From: Streptomyces tuirus
Lineage (GTDB): Bacteria; Actinomycetota; Actinomycetes; Streptomycetales; Streptomycetaceae
DNA: 64,000 nucleotides
NCBI RefSeq assembly: GCF_014701095.1
Contig: NZ_AP023439.1
Coordinates: forward strand, 62,001-126,000
Reading direction: 5' to 3'
Positions 17,757 to 26,802 of the stretch are shown here, one piece after another. Within the stretch, counting starts at the first letter, position 1. Every line of letters starts with the position of its first letter. The notes under the pieces are model-generated. The model saw only the letters and a program-made list of their open reading frames with translations, was not told the DNA's origin and made no database searches. The position numbers were made by a program, and so were the translations under genes.

Positions 17757-17991
17757 GTGTCCTCCCAGTCAGCCAACCAGTAATCGTCTGGCCACCCTAG
17801 CTCTGCGCATCGCCTGCCTAGCGACTGAGAACAACGACTCCCGCGGCACAAGCCAGACTGACCGGACGGTCTTCACAGCATGCACCCCTCAGCACCTGCG
17901 CGTTGTCGTCCGCAGTCTCTTCAACGACTGATGTGGCGAAGCACGGACGCTTCGGCGGGCCGGTTCAGGTGGGTGCGGTGTGGGGCGCCGG

Positions 17992-18612
17992 TCAGAAGGC
18001 CTTGGCCGCCTCCGATCCCTCGGGGCAGCTCTCACGGGCGGCTTGGCGACCGCTCATCAACTCGGGTGGGCCGGAGGAACAGGGGAGGAAACCGGTGCGA
18101 GTCTCCTCCCAGGTCCGGACGTGGCCCTTCACCGGCGCGTTCGAGCCGCAGGTATAGGCGAAGTCGGCCTCGACGGCCTTGCGATAGGCCCACGAGTAGT
18201 TCGCACCCTTGAGATCCCCAGTCGCCGCCTCGAAGACGTGTCCCAGACCCTCTTCGGGCACGTCGCGCTCGCTCGGCCCGGCGAGCGGTTCCCCCACCCG
18301 CAGGTGCTTCCCCAAAGCTTTGATCACGTCGTCAGCCCGGACCCCTCGCGGCGTTCCGTTCACCGTGGGCCTTACGCCGGTCTTGCCGACCGGTTTGAGG
18401 CGGGCCGAGTAGGACGCCGTCCTCTTCTCCAGCCTGATGGGGGCTGCGAGTTCGGTCAGCTCCTCCGACCGCCGCACATCCGACCAGGCGTATGTCCCAC
18501 CCGTGCACGAGCGGGCGCTCTCGCCGTTGTCGTCCGTACAGGCCGCCAGCCCTGCTGACAGGACCACCGTGGCCAAAGCAGTTCCGCCGACCCTCCGTGC
18601 TGTGCCGCGCAT
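17992..18612 (-). CDS. Hypothetical lipoprotein
   Basis: The 206-residue product has a typical signal peptide and lipobox (ALATVVLSAGLAAC). The mature part is a mixed alpha/beta extracytoplasmic domain with four further Cys: RSCTGGTYAW, YTCGSNAPVKG, FLPCSSGP and ESCPEGS, likely forming disulfides. It is encoded on the same strand as the S41 peptidase, 235 bases upstream of it, with no overlap. It resembles the many Streptomyces lipoproteins of unknown function. No enzyme motif is seen. Confidence 0.7.
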   Translation of the reverse strand: MRGTARRVGGTALATVVLSAGLAACTDDNGESARSCTGGTYAWSDVRRSEELTELAAPIRLEKRTASYSARLKPVGKTGVRPTVNGTPRGVRADDVIKALGKHLRVGEPLAGPSERDVPEEGLGHVFEAATGDLKGANYSWAYRKAVEADFAYTCGSNAPVKGHVRTWEETRTGFLPCSSGPPELMSGRQAARESCPEGSEAAKAF

Positions 18613-19213
18613 ACGCCGGCTCCCGTCCCCCGCGGTTGCTGGTCGCTGCTCGGCGGTGGCCGGGAGCTGTACGCGGTCGGAACGGCGACCCCAGCCGACT
18701 GCTGCATGCAGCCGTGCTCAGTGGAGGCTCCTCGTCCGGCTCGTTCATCGAGCCCTCCCGGGCAAGACCCCGGTCGGTAGAAGACGAGCCGGCAAGGGCT
18801 CATCGACACCTCAGCCGTACAGGAGGCCGCCGCAAAAGGAAAAAGCGCTGCCTGACCCGCGGCCCTGCCATGGAACCTGCCCGAGCCCAGGGCCAGGCCC
18901 CGGCCCTCAGAGTGTGGTGCTGCACTCGAGGCGCAACACAGGGATGGGTCCTGTGTTCCCGGAGATCGCGATCGGGGCCGCGCAAATGCCGGACGCGACT
19001 GAGTTGCACAGCTGCTGTGCAGGATCTTGCCCAGAGGTAGCCCACCTCGGCGGAAGCCGACTTGCGGCCCGCAGGACGCGCACTTCTGCGGGCCGCTTTC
19101 GTCACTGCGTGGGCAGGCAGAGCGGTCGAGGTTGTAGATCGGCAGTGTCTTGCTCAGGCTGGGCGCGCCTCATGTCCGGGCAGGCCGGCATGGCTGGTAT
19201 CCGGGCCGGGCGG
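18613..19213. other. Intergenic region with two inverted repeats
   Basis: No gene is recognised in these 600 bases. An 8-bp perfect repeat (AACACAGG ... CCTGTGTT) lies at 18935-18957, and a stronger hairpin at 19064-19096 is listed separately. Open frames here lack ribosome sites and motifs. Confidence 0.4.
19064..19096. terminator. Strong hairpin, candidate terminator of the carbonic anhydrase gene
   Basis: GCGGCCCGCAG (19064-19074) pairs perfectly with CTGCGGGCCGC (19086-19096) through an 11-base loop. It lies 118 bases beyond the carbonic anhydrase stop on the minus strand. Confidence 0.5.
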
Positions 19214-19855
19214 TCACGAGACCGCGGGGGCTGCGGCGTCGATACCGCGGGTCGCGACGACCTGTGCACTGCCGTCGGCCAAGCGGTAGGACAGGCCCAC
19301 CACAGCCGTCTGGCCGGTGGCGACTCGATCGGCCAGGACGCGGGAGCGTTCCAGCAGCAGGTCTACGGTCCGCTCGATGTGCTCGGCGAGGATCTCCTCA
19401 GGCTGGTGGCGCCCGGCGGCGCGGGCCGCGAGGACGCTGGGAGTCACCCGTTCGACCACGTCCCGGACGAATCCTGCGGGCACCTGACCACCGTCGGCGG
19501 CGGCGCAGGCGGCCGCAATGGCCCCGCACGAGTCATGGCCCAGCACCACAACCAGCGGGCAGTCCAGCACGCTCACGCCGTATTCGATACTGCCCAGCGC
19601 CTCCGCGCCGCCAACATGCCCGGCGGTCCGCACGACGAACAGGTCTCCCAGCCCTTGATCGAAGATGATCTCCGCGGCCAACCGGGAGTCGGAGCACCCG
19701 AACAGCACAGCGAAGGGCTTCTGGGCAGGTGCAATCTGCGCACGACGCGTGGCGTCCTGGTGAGGGTGCTCAGGGGTGCCCGCAAGGAAGCGCTGGTTGC
19801 CGGCCAGCAGCAGCTCGAAGGCGTCATGGGGTGTCGGAGTCTTGGTGTCGGCCAT
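19214..19855 (-). CDS. Beta-carbonic anhydrase
   Basis: Converts CO2 and water to bicarbonate in the cytoplasm. The 213 residues from the ATG at 19855 contain all zinc-site motifs of the beta class: FGCSDSRLAAEIIF (Cys ligand plus the Asp-Arg dyad) and LVVVLGHDSCGAIAAA (His and Cys ligands). The N-terminal helix FELLLAGNQRFLAG is also canonical. The longer open frame upstream has no family similarity, so the start at MADTKTP is chosen. No transporter is fused or adjacent. It is probably monocistronic, with the hairpin at 19064 as terminator. Confidence 0.92.
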   Translation of the reverse strand: MADTKTPTPHDAFELLLAGNQRFLAGTPEHPHQDATRRAQIAPAQKPFAVLFGCSDSRLAAEIIFDQGLGDLFVVRTAGHVGGAEALGSIEYGVSVLDCPLVVVLGHDSCGAIAAACAAADGGQVPAGFVRDVVERVTPSVLAARAAGRHQPEEILAEHIERTVDLLLERSRVLADRVATGQTAVVGLSYRLADGSAQVVATRGIDAAAPAVS

Positions 19856-20069
19856 GGGTAGCAGCCTACGATCCGACACCAGCGGTCGCTGCCCCGGGCG
19901 GCATAGTGTCGGGCCTGGCACAGGCCGCTGACGTGCCCGCGGCCACGGCCAAGGCCTCATTGCGCGGACGCACGCCTCCGGCGCCACCGCCTGCGCTCGC
20001 GTGTCGAGCGCACCGCGCGCCCGACTGTGTTGGTGGTCTTCTCGACGGGCCAACTGTTCTGTCGGGGGT

Positions 20070-20675
20070 TCAGGACGGCGGGGCCGGCAGCGGGTTCTGC
20101 TCCAGTGCCCGCGCGGTGTGGACGAGGTTGGAGGCCATGGCCCGGCCGGTCGATGCCGACCAGTCGTGGCCGCGGTCGTCGTCAAGGTAGTCGGGCCCCG
20201 GGCCGGGGCCCAGATGCCAGTACGTCCACGCCTGGCCGGGGATGGTGTAGCCGATGTCCACGAGGGCGCCGCTGATCTCACTGATGACGTGATGGGCACC
20301 GTCTTCGTTGCCGGTCACCACCACACCGGCCACCCGGTTGTAGGCCACCGGGCGCTGCTGATCGTCGGTCTCGCTGAGCATCGCGTCCATCCGCTCCAGC
20401 ACGCGCTGAGCGACGGACGAAGGACGGCCCAGCCAAGTGGGAGACGCGATCACCAGGATCTGCGCCCCCATGAGCCTCTCGTGCACGTCAGGCCAGTCGT
20501 CGCCCTCCCCCATGTCGCTCTGCACCCCGGGCTTCAGGTTCAGGTCGACCGCCCGTACAACGTCCACCTCCACACCGTGGCCTTGCAGCGCCTCGATGAC
20601 CGTGGCGGCCAGCGCCTCGGTGTTCGACGGCTGCGGGGACGGCTTGAGAGTGCAGTTGATCACCAAAGCGCGCAT
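20070..20675 (-). CDS. NADPH-dependent FMN reductase / flavodoxin-like protein
   Basis: The 201-residue flavodoxin-fold protein starts RALVINCTLKPSPQPSNTEA, the FMN phosphate-binding loop. It continues with ILVIASPTWLGRPSSVAQRV and ends with a helical region including DDRGHDWSASTGRAMASNLV. This arrangement is typical of the NAD(P)H-dependent FMN reductase/WrbA-like family in Streptomyces. The ATG at 20675 follows GGGAGGATG on the minus strand with good spacing. It is cytoplasmic and probably homodimeric. The reducing partner or physiological acceptor is unknown. Confidence 0.8.
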   Translation of the reverse strand: MRALVINCTLKPSPQPSNTEALAATVIEALQGHGVEVDVVRAVDLNLKPGVQSDMGEGDDWPDVHERLMGAQILVIASPTWLGRPSSVAQRVLERMDAMLSETDDQQRPVAYNRVAGVVVTGNEDGAHHVISEISGALVDIGYTIPGQAWTYWHLGPGPGPDYLDDDRGHDWSASTGRAMASNLVHTARALEQNPLPAPPS

Positions 20676-20830
20676 GCGGAACATCCTCCCTGTCCTCGCA
20701 GGCCGCGGGGACGGGCCACGCGGCCTGTTCACTCCCCCGCATCAACCCTGGCGTGAGTTGCGCGCAACCTGCTCGGCCGACAGCGTCCAGCATCAGCCGA
20801 TGCCCCTGGTAGCCAGCCACGGGACGGAAG

Positions 20831-20983
20831 GTGGGGCGCCTGCATGCCCACGGAAACCATCACCCAGCTAGACCTCCGCATCCAGACCTGGAATACGCGT
20901 CCCCGGAGGAGCGGGAGGCCGCACTGGAGGCTGCCCGGGAAGCCAACCGGCAGTTGATCAGGGCCCTGGAGCAGCGCGAGTGA
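20831..20983 (+). CDS. Small helical protein (about 50 aa)
   Basis: A short frame ending at TGA 20981-20983 encodes YASPEEREAALEAAREANRQ followed by LIRALEQRE, a strongly helical, charged segment with coding-type third positions. A GTG at 20831 is the first plausible start but has poor ribosome-site spacing, so the N-terminus (His/Pro-rich) is uncertain. Similar short helical proteins are scattered in Streptomyces genomes without known function. It converges on arsC. Confidence 0.4.
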   Translation: MGRLHAHGNHHPARPPHPDLEYASPEEREAALEAAREANRQLIRALEQRE

Positions 20984-20991
20984 ACGGGCCG

Positions 20992-21408
20992 TCAGCGGGG
21001 TGCCACTTCCGAGATCAGCGCCCGGACCCGGGTCTCGATCGCGTCGCGGATTGGACGTACGGCCTCAACGCCCTGGCCCGCGGGGTCGTCGAGCTGCCAG
21101 TCGAGGTACCGCTTGCCGGGGAAGACGGGGCAGGCGTCGCCGCACCCCATGGTGATGACTACGTCGGACGCCTGGACGGCCTCCCCCGTGAGCATCTTCG
21201 GGGTCTCGGCCGAGATGTCGATGCCGACTTCCTTCATCGCCTCGACGACCGCCGGGTTGACGGTGTCCGCAGGAGCCGAGCCCGCAGAGCGGACCTGGAC
21301 GCGGTCGCCAGCGAGGTGGGCGAGGAAGGCAGCGGCCATCTGGGAACGGCCGGCGTTGTGGACGCAGACGAACAGCACCGACGGACGCGACGCGGCGGAA
21401 GAGCTCAT
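20992..21408 (-). CDS. arsC: Arsenate reductase, low-molecular-weight phosphatase type
   Basis: Reduces arsenate to arsenite. The 138-residue protein has the phosphatase P-loop VLFVCVHNAGRSQMAAAF (C-x5-R), the VITMGCGDACPVFPGKR segment with the further cysteines used for thiol relay, and the DWQLDDPAGQ acid region. In actinomycetes these enzymes typically use mycothiol or thioredoxin. It is the last gene of a minus-strand run arsR, aquaporin, arsC, 30 bases after the aquaporin gene, so it is co-transcribed and under ArsR control. Confidence 0.92.
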   Translation of the reverse strand: MSSSAASRPSVLFVCVHNAGRSQMAAAFLAHLAGDRVQVRSAGSAPADTVNPAVVEAMKEVGIDISAETPKMLTGEAVQASDVVITMGCGDACPVFPGKRYLDWQLDDPAGQGVEAVRPIRDAIETRVRALISEVAPR

Positions 21409-21438
21409 GAGCGAGGACTTTCTCGGGAGAACGGTCGG

Positions 21439-22176
21439 TCAGGAGACGGCGGGTTCCGGTTCGCCCAGCGGGACGACGGCCTCGTCCGGGACGGGAGCTG
21501 GGCGGCGGCCGTAGACCACAGCGACGGCCCCCAACCCGAGCACGGCTCCCAGCAGTTGGGCCGCGATGAACGGGGCGACGGAGGCAGGGGCGATGCCGGC
21601 GAAGGTGTCGGTGAACGTCCGGCCGATGGTCACCGCCGGGTTCGCGAAGGAGGTGGAGGAGGTGAACCAGTACGCGGCCCCGATGTAGGAGGCCACCGCG
21701 GCCGGGGCGAGCGCGGAGCGGCCGATCCGGTTGAGTCCGAGGATCAGAAGGATCAGCCCTGCCGTCGCGACAACCTCGCCCAGCAACAGGTGACCGGCGG
21801 ATCGGTCGTGGGACGCGAGCTTGACCAGCGGCTTGGAGAACATCGCGTGGGCCAGGACCGCACCGCCGATCGCGCCGGCGATCTGGGCGGGCACGTACGC
21901 GGCAACGTCCCGCAGTGCCAGGCGGTCCGGATCACGACGGCCGGTGAACCATACGGCGAGCGTGACGACCGGGTTGAAGTACGCGCCGGACACGGGCCCG
22001 AGCAGGAGGATGAGCACGCCCAGGCCGAAGACCGTGGCGAGGGAGTTGGCGAGCAGCTGCACACCGACGTCGTGCGACAGCTCGGTGGCCTGGATGCCGG
22101 AGCCCACCACCACCGCCACCAGCAGTCCGGTGCCGATCGCCTCGGCGGCGACGCGGTGGCCGAGGGAGGCGTTCAC
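21439..22176 (-). CDS. Aquaglyceroporin of the arsenic operon (MIP family)
   Basis: A 245-residue channel with six membrane helices and both MIP half-helix motifs, here GAYFNPVVTLAVW and SFANPAVTIGRTF. It starts within the last codons of arsR (4-base overlap), so the two are translationally coupled. In Sinorhizobium meliloti the related AqpS lets arsenite made by ArsC flow out down its gradient. The lack of an ArsB or Acr3 pump here suggests the same job. The helical start EAIGTGLLVAVVVGSG is typical of the Aqp branch found in ars operons. Confidence 0.88.
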   Translation of the reverse strand: MNASLGHRVAAEAIGTGLLVAVVVGSGIQATELSHDVGVQLLANSLATVFGLGVLILLLGPVSGAYFNPVVTLAVWFTGRRDPDRLALRDVAAYVPAQIAGAIGGAVLAHAMFSKPLVKLASHDRSAGHLLLGEVVATAGLILLILGLNRIGRSALAPAAVASYIGAAYWFTSSTSFANPAVTIGRTFTDTFAGIAPASVAPFIAAQLLGAVLGLGAVAVVYGRRPAPVPDEAVVPLGEPEPAVS

Positions 22177-22547
22177 GCGGTGACTCCGGCGGGCCGGGTG
22201 GTGGTCAGGAACGCGGCGAGCTTGTCCAGGACACCGGGCAACACCCAGTAGTAGACCCAGGTCCCACGGCGCTCGCAGTCGATCAGGCCGGCCTGGCGCA
22301 GCAGCTTGAGGTGGTGGGAGATCGTCGGCTGGGACAGGTCGAAGGCCGGGGTCAGCTCACACACGCACACCTCCCCGCGCTCGCCACGGGAGGCGATCAT
22401 CGACATCAGGCGCAGCCGGACCGGGTCGCCCAGCGCCTTGAAGACTTTCGCCAGGTCAGCGGCCTGGTTCTCGTCCAGGGGCGCGGCGGACAGACCCGGG
22501 CAGCAGGCGGCGTCCTGGCCGATCACCTCAAGCTCTTGTTTCGACAT
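22173..22547 (-). CDS. arsR: ArsR-family arsenic-responsive repressor
   Basis: A 124-residue winged-helix repressor: KVFKALGDPVRLRLMSMI, then CVCELTPAFDLSQPTISHHL as the recognition helix with the As(III)-binding CVCEL cysteines at its start, then KLLRQAGLIDCERRGTWVYY as the wing. An N-terminal CC pair (DAACCPG) could add a third ligand. First gene of the arsR-aqp-arsC operon and divergent from arsM. It probably represses both directions through the inverted repeat at 22557-22603 and lets go when arsenite binds. Confidence 0.92.
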   Translation of the reverse strand: MSKQELEVIGQDAACCPGLSAAPLDENQAADLAKVFKALGDPVRLRLMSMIASRGERGEVCVCELTPAFDLSQPTISHHLKLLRQAGLIDCERRGTWVYYWVLPGVLDKLAAFLTTTRPAGVTA

Positions 22548-22556
22548 GCCTCTATG

Positions 22557-22603
22557 TTGACGTTTTTCGATCCAGGGCGCAAGGTTGCATCAATGAACGT
22601 CAA
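22557..22603. promoter_or_regulatory. ArsR operator between arsR and arsM
   Basis: TTGACGTT (22557-22564) and AACGTCAA (22596-22603) are exact complements 31 bases apart in the 110-base intergenic space. TTGACG could also serve as a -35 box. This is the expected place and symmetry for an ArsR operator controlling both divergent transcripts. Confidence 0.6.
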
Positions 22604-22657
22604 TACAAGCCCTTCCGGGCCCGCGCTGCGGCCCGTCATCTGGGAGTGGAGTGAGTC

Positions 22658-23554
22658 ATGAGCGAGCAGACCACCACCGACCTGCGTGAAACAGTCCGCC
22701 AGCGGTACGCCGCGGCAGCCGTGAAGGTCACTGAGGGCGGCACCGCCTGCTGCGGGCCCGAGCCGGTCGAGGTCGACGACAACTTCGGCTCGACGCTGTA
22801 CGCCGCCGATGAGCGCGACGCCCTGCCCGCCGAGGCTGTCGCCGCCTCCCTCGGCTGTGGCAACCCCACCACCGTCGCCGAACTCCGCACGGGTGAACGC
22901 GTCCTCGACCTCGGCTCGGGCGGCGGCATCGACGTCCTTCTCTCCGCCCGCCGCGTCGGCCCCACCGGCAAGGCGTACGGGCTCGACATGACCGAGGAGA
23001 TGCTCGCCCTGGCCCTCGCCAACGCCGCGAAGGCCGGCGCGACGAACGTCGAGTTCCTCAAGGGCGCGATCGAGGCGGTCCCGCTGCCCGCGAACACCAT
23101 CGACGTCGTGATCTCCAACTGCGTGATCAACCTGTCCACCGACAAGCCCGCCGTCTTCGCCGAGACCTTCCGCGTTCTCAAGCCCGGCGGCCGGATCGGC
23201 GTCTCCGACGTCGTCGCGGACGATGCCCTCACCACCGATCAGCGAGCCGAGCGCGGTGACTACGTCGGCTGCATCGCCGGCGCTCTGTCCTTCGCCGAAT
23301 ACCGCGCGGGGCTGGAAACGGCAGGGTTCACGGACATCGAGATCAACCCGACCCACCAGGTCGCCGACGGCATGCACTCCGCGATCGTCCGCGCCGTCAA
23401 GCCTGCGGAGGCAGTCGTCGGGCCCGGGGTGACGGAGTCGGCCGATGCCTGCTGTGGGGTGCACGCCTGCTGCACCCCGACGGAGACATCCGCCGACCCC
23501 GCCCTGCGTGTCACCGAGGCCAAGAACGCCTCCGGGTGCGGCTGCCAGGGCTGA
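22658..23554 (+). CDS. arsM: Arsenite S-adenosylmethionine methyltransferase
   Basis: Methylates arsenite to volatile or less harmful methyl arsenicals. The 298 residues show the SAM motif VLDLGSGGGIDVLLSARRVG, the ArsM-specific cysteines (GGTACCGPE near residue 30, VISNCVINLS, YVGCIAGAL) and LKPGGRIGVSDVV. The C-terminal tail is Cys-rich (ACCGVHACCTPT, ASGCGCQG), as in many actinomycete ArsM proteins, and probably binds As(III). It is transcribed away from arsR through a shared operator and ends in a strong terminator. Confidence 0.93.
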   Translation: MSEQTTTDLRETVRQRYAAAAVKVTEGGTACCGPEPVEVDDNFGSTLYAADERDALPAEAVAASLGCGNPTTVAELRTGERVLDLGSGGGIDVLLSARRVGPTGKAYGLDMTEEMLALALANAAKAGATNVEFLKGAIEAVPLPANTIDVVISNCVINLSTDKPAVFAETFRVLKPGGRIGVSDVVADDALTTDQRAERGDYVGCIAGALSFAEYRAGLETAGFTDIEINPTHQVADGMHSAIVRAVKPAEAVVGPGVTESADACCGVHACCTPTETSADPALRVTEAKNASGCGCQG

Positions 23555-23616
23555 CGTGGCGGGGGCTGCGGGGCTTGCAACGTCCGGGGGCGGCCGTCTG
23601 GCGTTCTCGGGGCGGG

Positions 23617-23654
23617 CTCTGGGCGACGCGCCACAGCCGGCGCGTCGCCCAGAG
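23617..23654. terminator. Strong bidirectional terminator after arsM
   Basis: A perfect 16-bp stem, CTCTGGGCGACGCGCC with GGCGCGTCGCCCAGAG, around a 6-base loop, 62 bases after the arsM stop. The PucR gene converges from the other side, so it may serve both. Confidence 0.8.
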
Positions 23655-23798
23655 GCCGCCCCCCTCGAACGGCGTGGACCTAGTCGAGCGTCCAGCCGTC
23701 TGCGAGGGCGTCGACCAGAGCGGGCGCGGTCGAAGAAGTGCTCAGCGCAGCACGCCTACGAGCGGCTCATCCAGCACTCGGAGACCCTGATCACCTGA

Positions 23799-25610
23799 TC
23801 ACCTGGGCGCCAGGGGGACCGGCTGCCCGGCGCCCGGGTCTCCGCGGTCAGTGCCCCCGCCGCCCAGGATGATCTTCCAGACGCGTGTTGCCACCTGCAG
23901 ATTCAGCCGGGTGTCCACATCCGCCAGGTCGTGGTTGCTGAGCTCACGGATGCGCTGCAGCCGGTAGCGCAGGGTGCTGCGGTGGACTGTCAGCGTGGCG
24001 GCCGCATCGTTGTAGTTGCCTCCGCAGTCGAAGTAGCGCGAGAGCGTTTCCACCAACTCCGTGTCGTGCTCTGCGTCGTAGTCGATCAGCTGGCCGAGCC
24101 ACTCCCGCACGAAGCCTTCGAGTTCCCGGAGATCGTTTCCGGGTCCCAGGATCCGGTACACCCCGAGGTCGTCGAAGAACGTCGTCCCGCTGCGCTGGCG
24201 GGAGTTCTGCCGCACCCCCAGAGCACGCAGTGCCTCCTGATAGCAGCGTGGAATGCCGTCCGGGGAGTCGCAGCGGGTGCTCACCCCGATCGCTCCGTAG
24301 GGCGTTCCGAGCTCATGGGCCAGCGCCGTGTGCACGGCGTTGTCGTCGGGCCTTGCTTCGGTCAGCAGGACCACTCGGTCGCCGCGACGGGTGATCAGCG
24401 GACGGGCCGCGGTGGCGGCCGTCGCTTGCTCGACGGCCCGGGTGAAGGAGTCGTCTGGGGCGTTACCCGGCCAGTGCACCACCACCACGTAATGGGTATG
24501 TTGCAGGTCGTGGCCGAGGGCTTCGGCCCGGGCGTAGGCGCTCGTCTCGTCAGTGCCCTCCAGCAGGTCGTCGATCAGCTGGCGGCGCAGCCGCAGCTCG
24601 ACCTCGGTGAGCTCGCGCATATGCATGAGGTCCTGGGCGAGCGACCGCTGGGCGTGATCCAAGGCGAACATGGTGTGCTCGTCGGCCGTCACCTCGGGGT
24701 CCTCGAGGGCGAGTACGCCGAGGATGTCGCCCCGCGGCCTGACCAGGGCGATCAACCGGTCCTTGACCCTGACCGGGCCCGCCTCGCGCGCGACCTGCCG
24801 CAGCATCTCTTCCTGGTAGGTCGAAGACCGCACCGGATGAGGGACATGCCGCTCGGGACCGGCCCAGGACCTCAGGTTGCCGAACCGGTCCTCGATGAGC
24901 GCCGACAGCCCGGTGAGCTCGTACAGCGCTTGGGTGATGGCGTCCTCGCCGCCGCCCCGGGCAGCCACACCGGCGAGGGTGTCGTCCACGGTCTTCTGCA
25001 GGTGCAGCTCGGAGCGCATGGCGTCCAGCTGCCGCAGTGCCGTGTCCCGTTCTGTACGGAGACGGCTCAGTTCGCCGGCGCAGTCGCGCTGCCAGGCGCG
25101 CGTGGCCGCCAGTGACAGGGCCGCCGAGGTGAGTCCCACAAGGGTCGAGAGGAGGAAGTGCCCCTCCTCATCGGGTCCGGAGCGGGAGGAGACCACGATG
25201 TAGCCGAGCAGACCGCCGGCCCCACGCAGGCCGAACGCCCAGTCCCAGGGCCGCTCCGGAAGGGAAACGGAGCCGTCAGCCTCGCCCAATTCCTTCAGGC
25301 GTGCGTCGTCTACCGTTCGCGCTCCCGCGTCGTGGCCCGGGACGCGGGACAACCCGTCGTCCGTCGCGAGGTATCCGGCCTCGGCGCGGTAGGGACCAAG
25401 GGCACTGACATGCCGCATGGCCAGACGCACGATCTCGTTCTGCTCGGTGCAGGTGAACAGGGTGCGGGACAGCGCCAGCAGCCCGTGGGGATCCAGCATC
25501 GCAAGGGGACGGGGGCCGCGCCGTTCGGTGCCCGCGCTGTCGCTCGGGAGGCGGGACAATTCCTGGTCGGAGACGTCAGAGGACAACCTCTGGGACGGAT
25601 AGTAGGCCAT
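23799..25610 (-). CDS. PucR/CdaR-type transcriptional regulator with GAF-like domain
   Basis: A 603-residue cytoplasmic regulator. The N-terminal third resembles a GAF sensor (LLALSRTLFTCTEQNEIVRL to LLGYIVVSSRSGPDEEGHFL), followed by a coiled linker (LSRLRTERDTALRQLDAMRS) and a second sensor-like region (GLSALIEDRFGNLRSWAG). A CdaR GGDEF-like domain comes next, and the C-terminal PucR HTH ends it: LVETLSRYFDCGGNYNDAAA then TLTVHRSTLRYRLQRIREL. Such regulators control purine, carbohydrate or redox functions. No clear target operon is adjacent. Confidence 0.85.
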   Translation of the reverse strand: MAYYPSQRLSSDVSDQELSRLPSDSAGTERRGPRPLAMLDPHGLLALSRTLFTCTEQNEIVRLAMRHVSALGPYRAEAGYLATDDGLSRVPGHDAGARTVDDARLKELGEADGSVSLPERPWDWAFGLRGAGGLLGYIVVSSRSGPDEEGHFLLSTLVGLTSAALSLAATRAWQRDCAGELSRLRTERDTALRQLDAMRSELHLQKTVDDTLAGVAARGGGEDAITQALYELTGLSALIEDRFGNLRSWAGPERHVPHPVRSSTYQEEMLRQVAREAGPVRVKDRLIALVRPRGDILGVLALEDPEVTADEHTMFALDHAQRSLAQDLMHMRELTEVELRLRRQLIDDLLEGTDETSAYARAEALGHDLQHTHYVVVVHWPGNAPDDSFTRAVEQATAATAARPLITRRGDRVVLLTEARPDDNAVHTALAHELGTPYGAIGVSTRCDSPDGIPRCYQEALRALGVRQNSRQRSGTTFFDDLGVYRILGPGNDLRELEGFVREWLGQLIDYDAEHDTELVETLSRYFDCGGNYNDAAATLTVHRSTLRYRLQRIRELSNHDLADVDTRLNLQVATRVWKIILGGGGTDRGDPGAGQPVPLAPR

Positions 25611-26033
25611 AGATTTTCCGTTCTCCGGTCATCGGAGGAGATCGAGCAGATCGCGGGATCCCCGCCTGCGCGAGCCGCGTACCCAGCCTGGGCGAGTTCA
25701 TCCTGCTTGTCAGACTTTGACCTTGTTCTGCTGGAGTGACCCACGGCTTCGCTCTTTGACCTGTCGGCACAGGCAGGCGCGCTTCCCTCTTGCAACTCTG
25801 GGCACATCAGGTATCACCGGGCTCACTGGTGGCCATCCGCACCCTTCGCGGCGCAAAGCGGTGATCGGCTTGCGAACTGACGCGGGCTCAGCTCGGTGAA
25901 CGGGGTTTCCGAGAAGGCTCCGACGCCGTGATCACAGCAGCCACCTCGAGAGGTATCTCCTGCGGTGGTGGTAATGCGCGATGTCCCGAGGAATCCGATG
26001 GCTCGATGCCGCTCCGACGTCAAGAATCGCCGG

Positions 26034-26594
26034 ATGCATGAAGTGAAACTGTCCGACGGGGTCATCACTCTTTCCCCGCTGTGTCTGGACGATGCGGAAG
26101 CGCACCTCGCGGGGGAGGATGAGATGCTGGTCCGCTGGCTCAGCGGCGGTCCCGGCACACGCGAGGGCGTCGAAACCTATATCCGGCACTGTCGGAAACA
26201 GTGGGACACTGCCGGCCCACTCCGCGCTTTCGGCATCCGGGTAGGCACCGAGAATACGCTCGCGGGGACGATCGACCTGCGTTTTGTGGCAGAAGACTTG
26301 CCTCCCGGTCAGGTGAATGTCGCCTACGGTCTCTACCCGTCCTGGAGAGGGCGCTGCCTGGCCACCCGCGCGGTCCTCCTGGTCTCCCGATACTCGGCAA
26401 GCGAGGGCGGGCAGGAGGCGGTGATCCGGGTCGCGCCGGAGAATGCCGCTTCTGCCGCAGTCGCCCGCCGGGCAGGGTTTGCCCCCGGCAAGCACACTCG
26501 TAGCGAGGACGGGACACGACTCGACTGGTACATCCGGGACTTGCGAATCGGATTCGGCACTCAGGACGGCGCTGGTGCCTCCAAGCCGGCGTGA
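26034..26594 (+). CDS. GNAT-family N-acetyltransferase (RimJ/RimL-like)
   Basis: From MHEVKLSDG at 26034 the 186 residues form a RimJ/AAC(6')-type acetyltransferase: an N-terminal GVITLSPLCLDDAEAHLAGE, a substrate region around VRWLSGGPGTREGVETYI, the acetyl-CoA motif VNVAYGLYPSWRGRCLATRA and motif B APENAASAAVARRAGFAPG. The central position of the Q/R-x-x-G-x-A loop is modified to WRGRCLA. Upstream in-frame ATGs at 25965 and 25998 exist but add a non-family extension. The acceptor substrate is unknown, and no resistance claim can be made. Confidence 0.75.
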   Translation: MHEVKLSDGVITLSPLCLDDAEAHLAGEDEMLVRWLSGGPGTREGVETYIRHCRKQWDTAGPLRAFGIRVGTENTLAGTIDLRFVAEDLPPGQVNVAYGLYPSWRGRCLATRAVLLVSRYSASEGGQEAVIRVAPENAASAAVARRAGFAPGKHTRSEDGTRLDWYIRDLRIGFGTQDGAGASKPA

Positions 26595-26802
26595 CGGCGT
26601 CCTCAGCCCCTTCGGTCGCGCCGGCGGCACAGCCCCTTGATACTCAGATGTAGGCCACGGGCAGTCCTGGCTCCCGCAACGAAAAGGCACTTTGCACCCG
26701 CACCGACCCGACCACTGGGCTCCACAAAAGGACCCGGCTCCCGCAAGTTTCGCCGCATAAAATGGATGTACGCATTCCTCTTAGAAACACAAGGGGTATG
26801 TC

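Noticed and set aside
18935..18957. An 8-bp inverted repeat in the region upstream of the lipoprotein gene
   Set aside because: It is short, not tied to a clear promoter or gene end, and may be chance.
19061..19140. Possible structured RNA or tRNA-like element around the hairpin near 19064
   Set aside because: Only a single stem is present; no cloverleaf or known RNA motif can be drawn.
22523..23464. A 313-residue minus-strand frame opposite arsM
   Set aside because: Antisense shadow with Gly/Asp/Val-rich low-complexity sequence.
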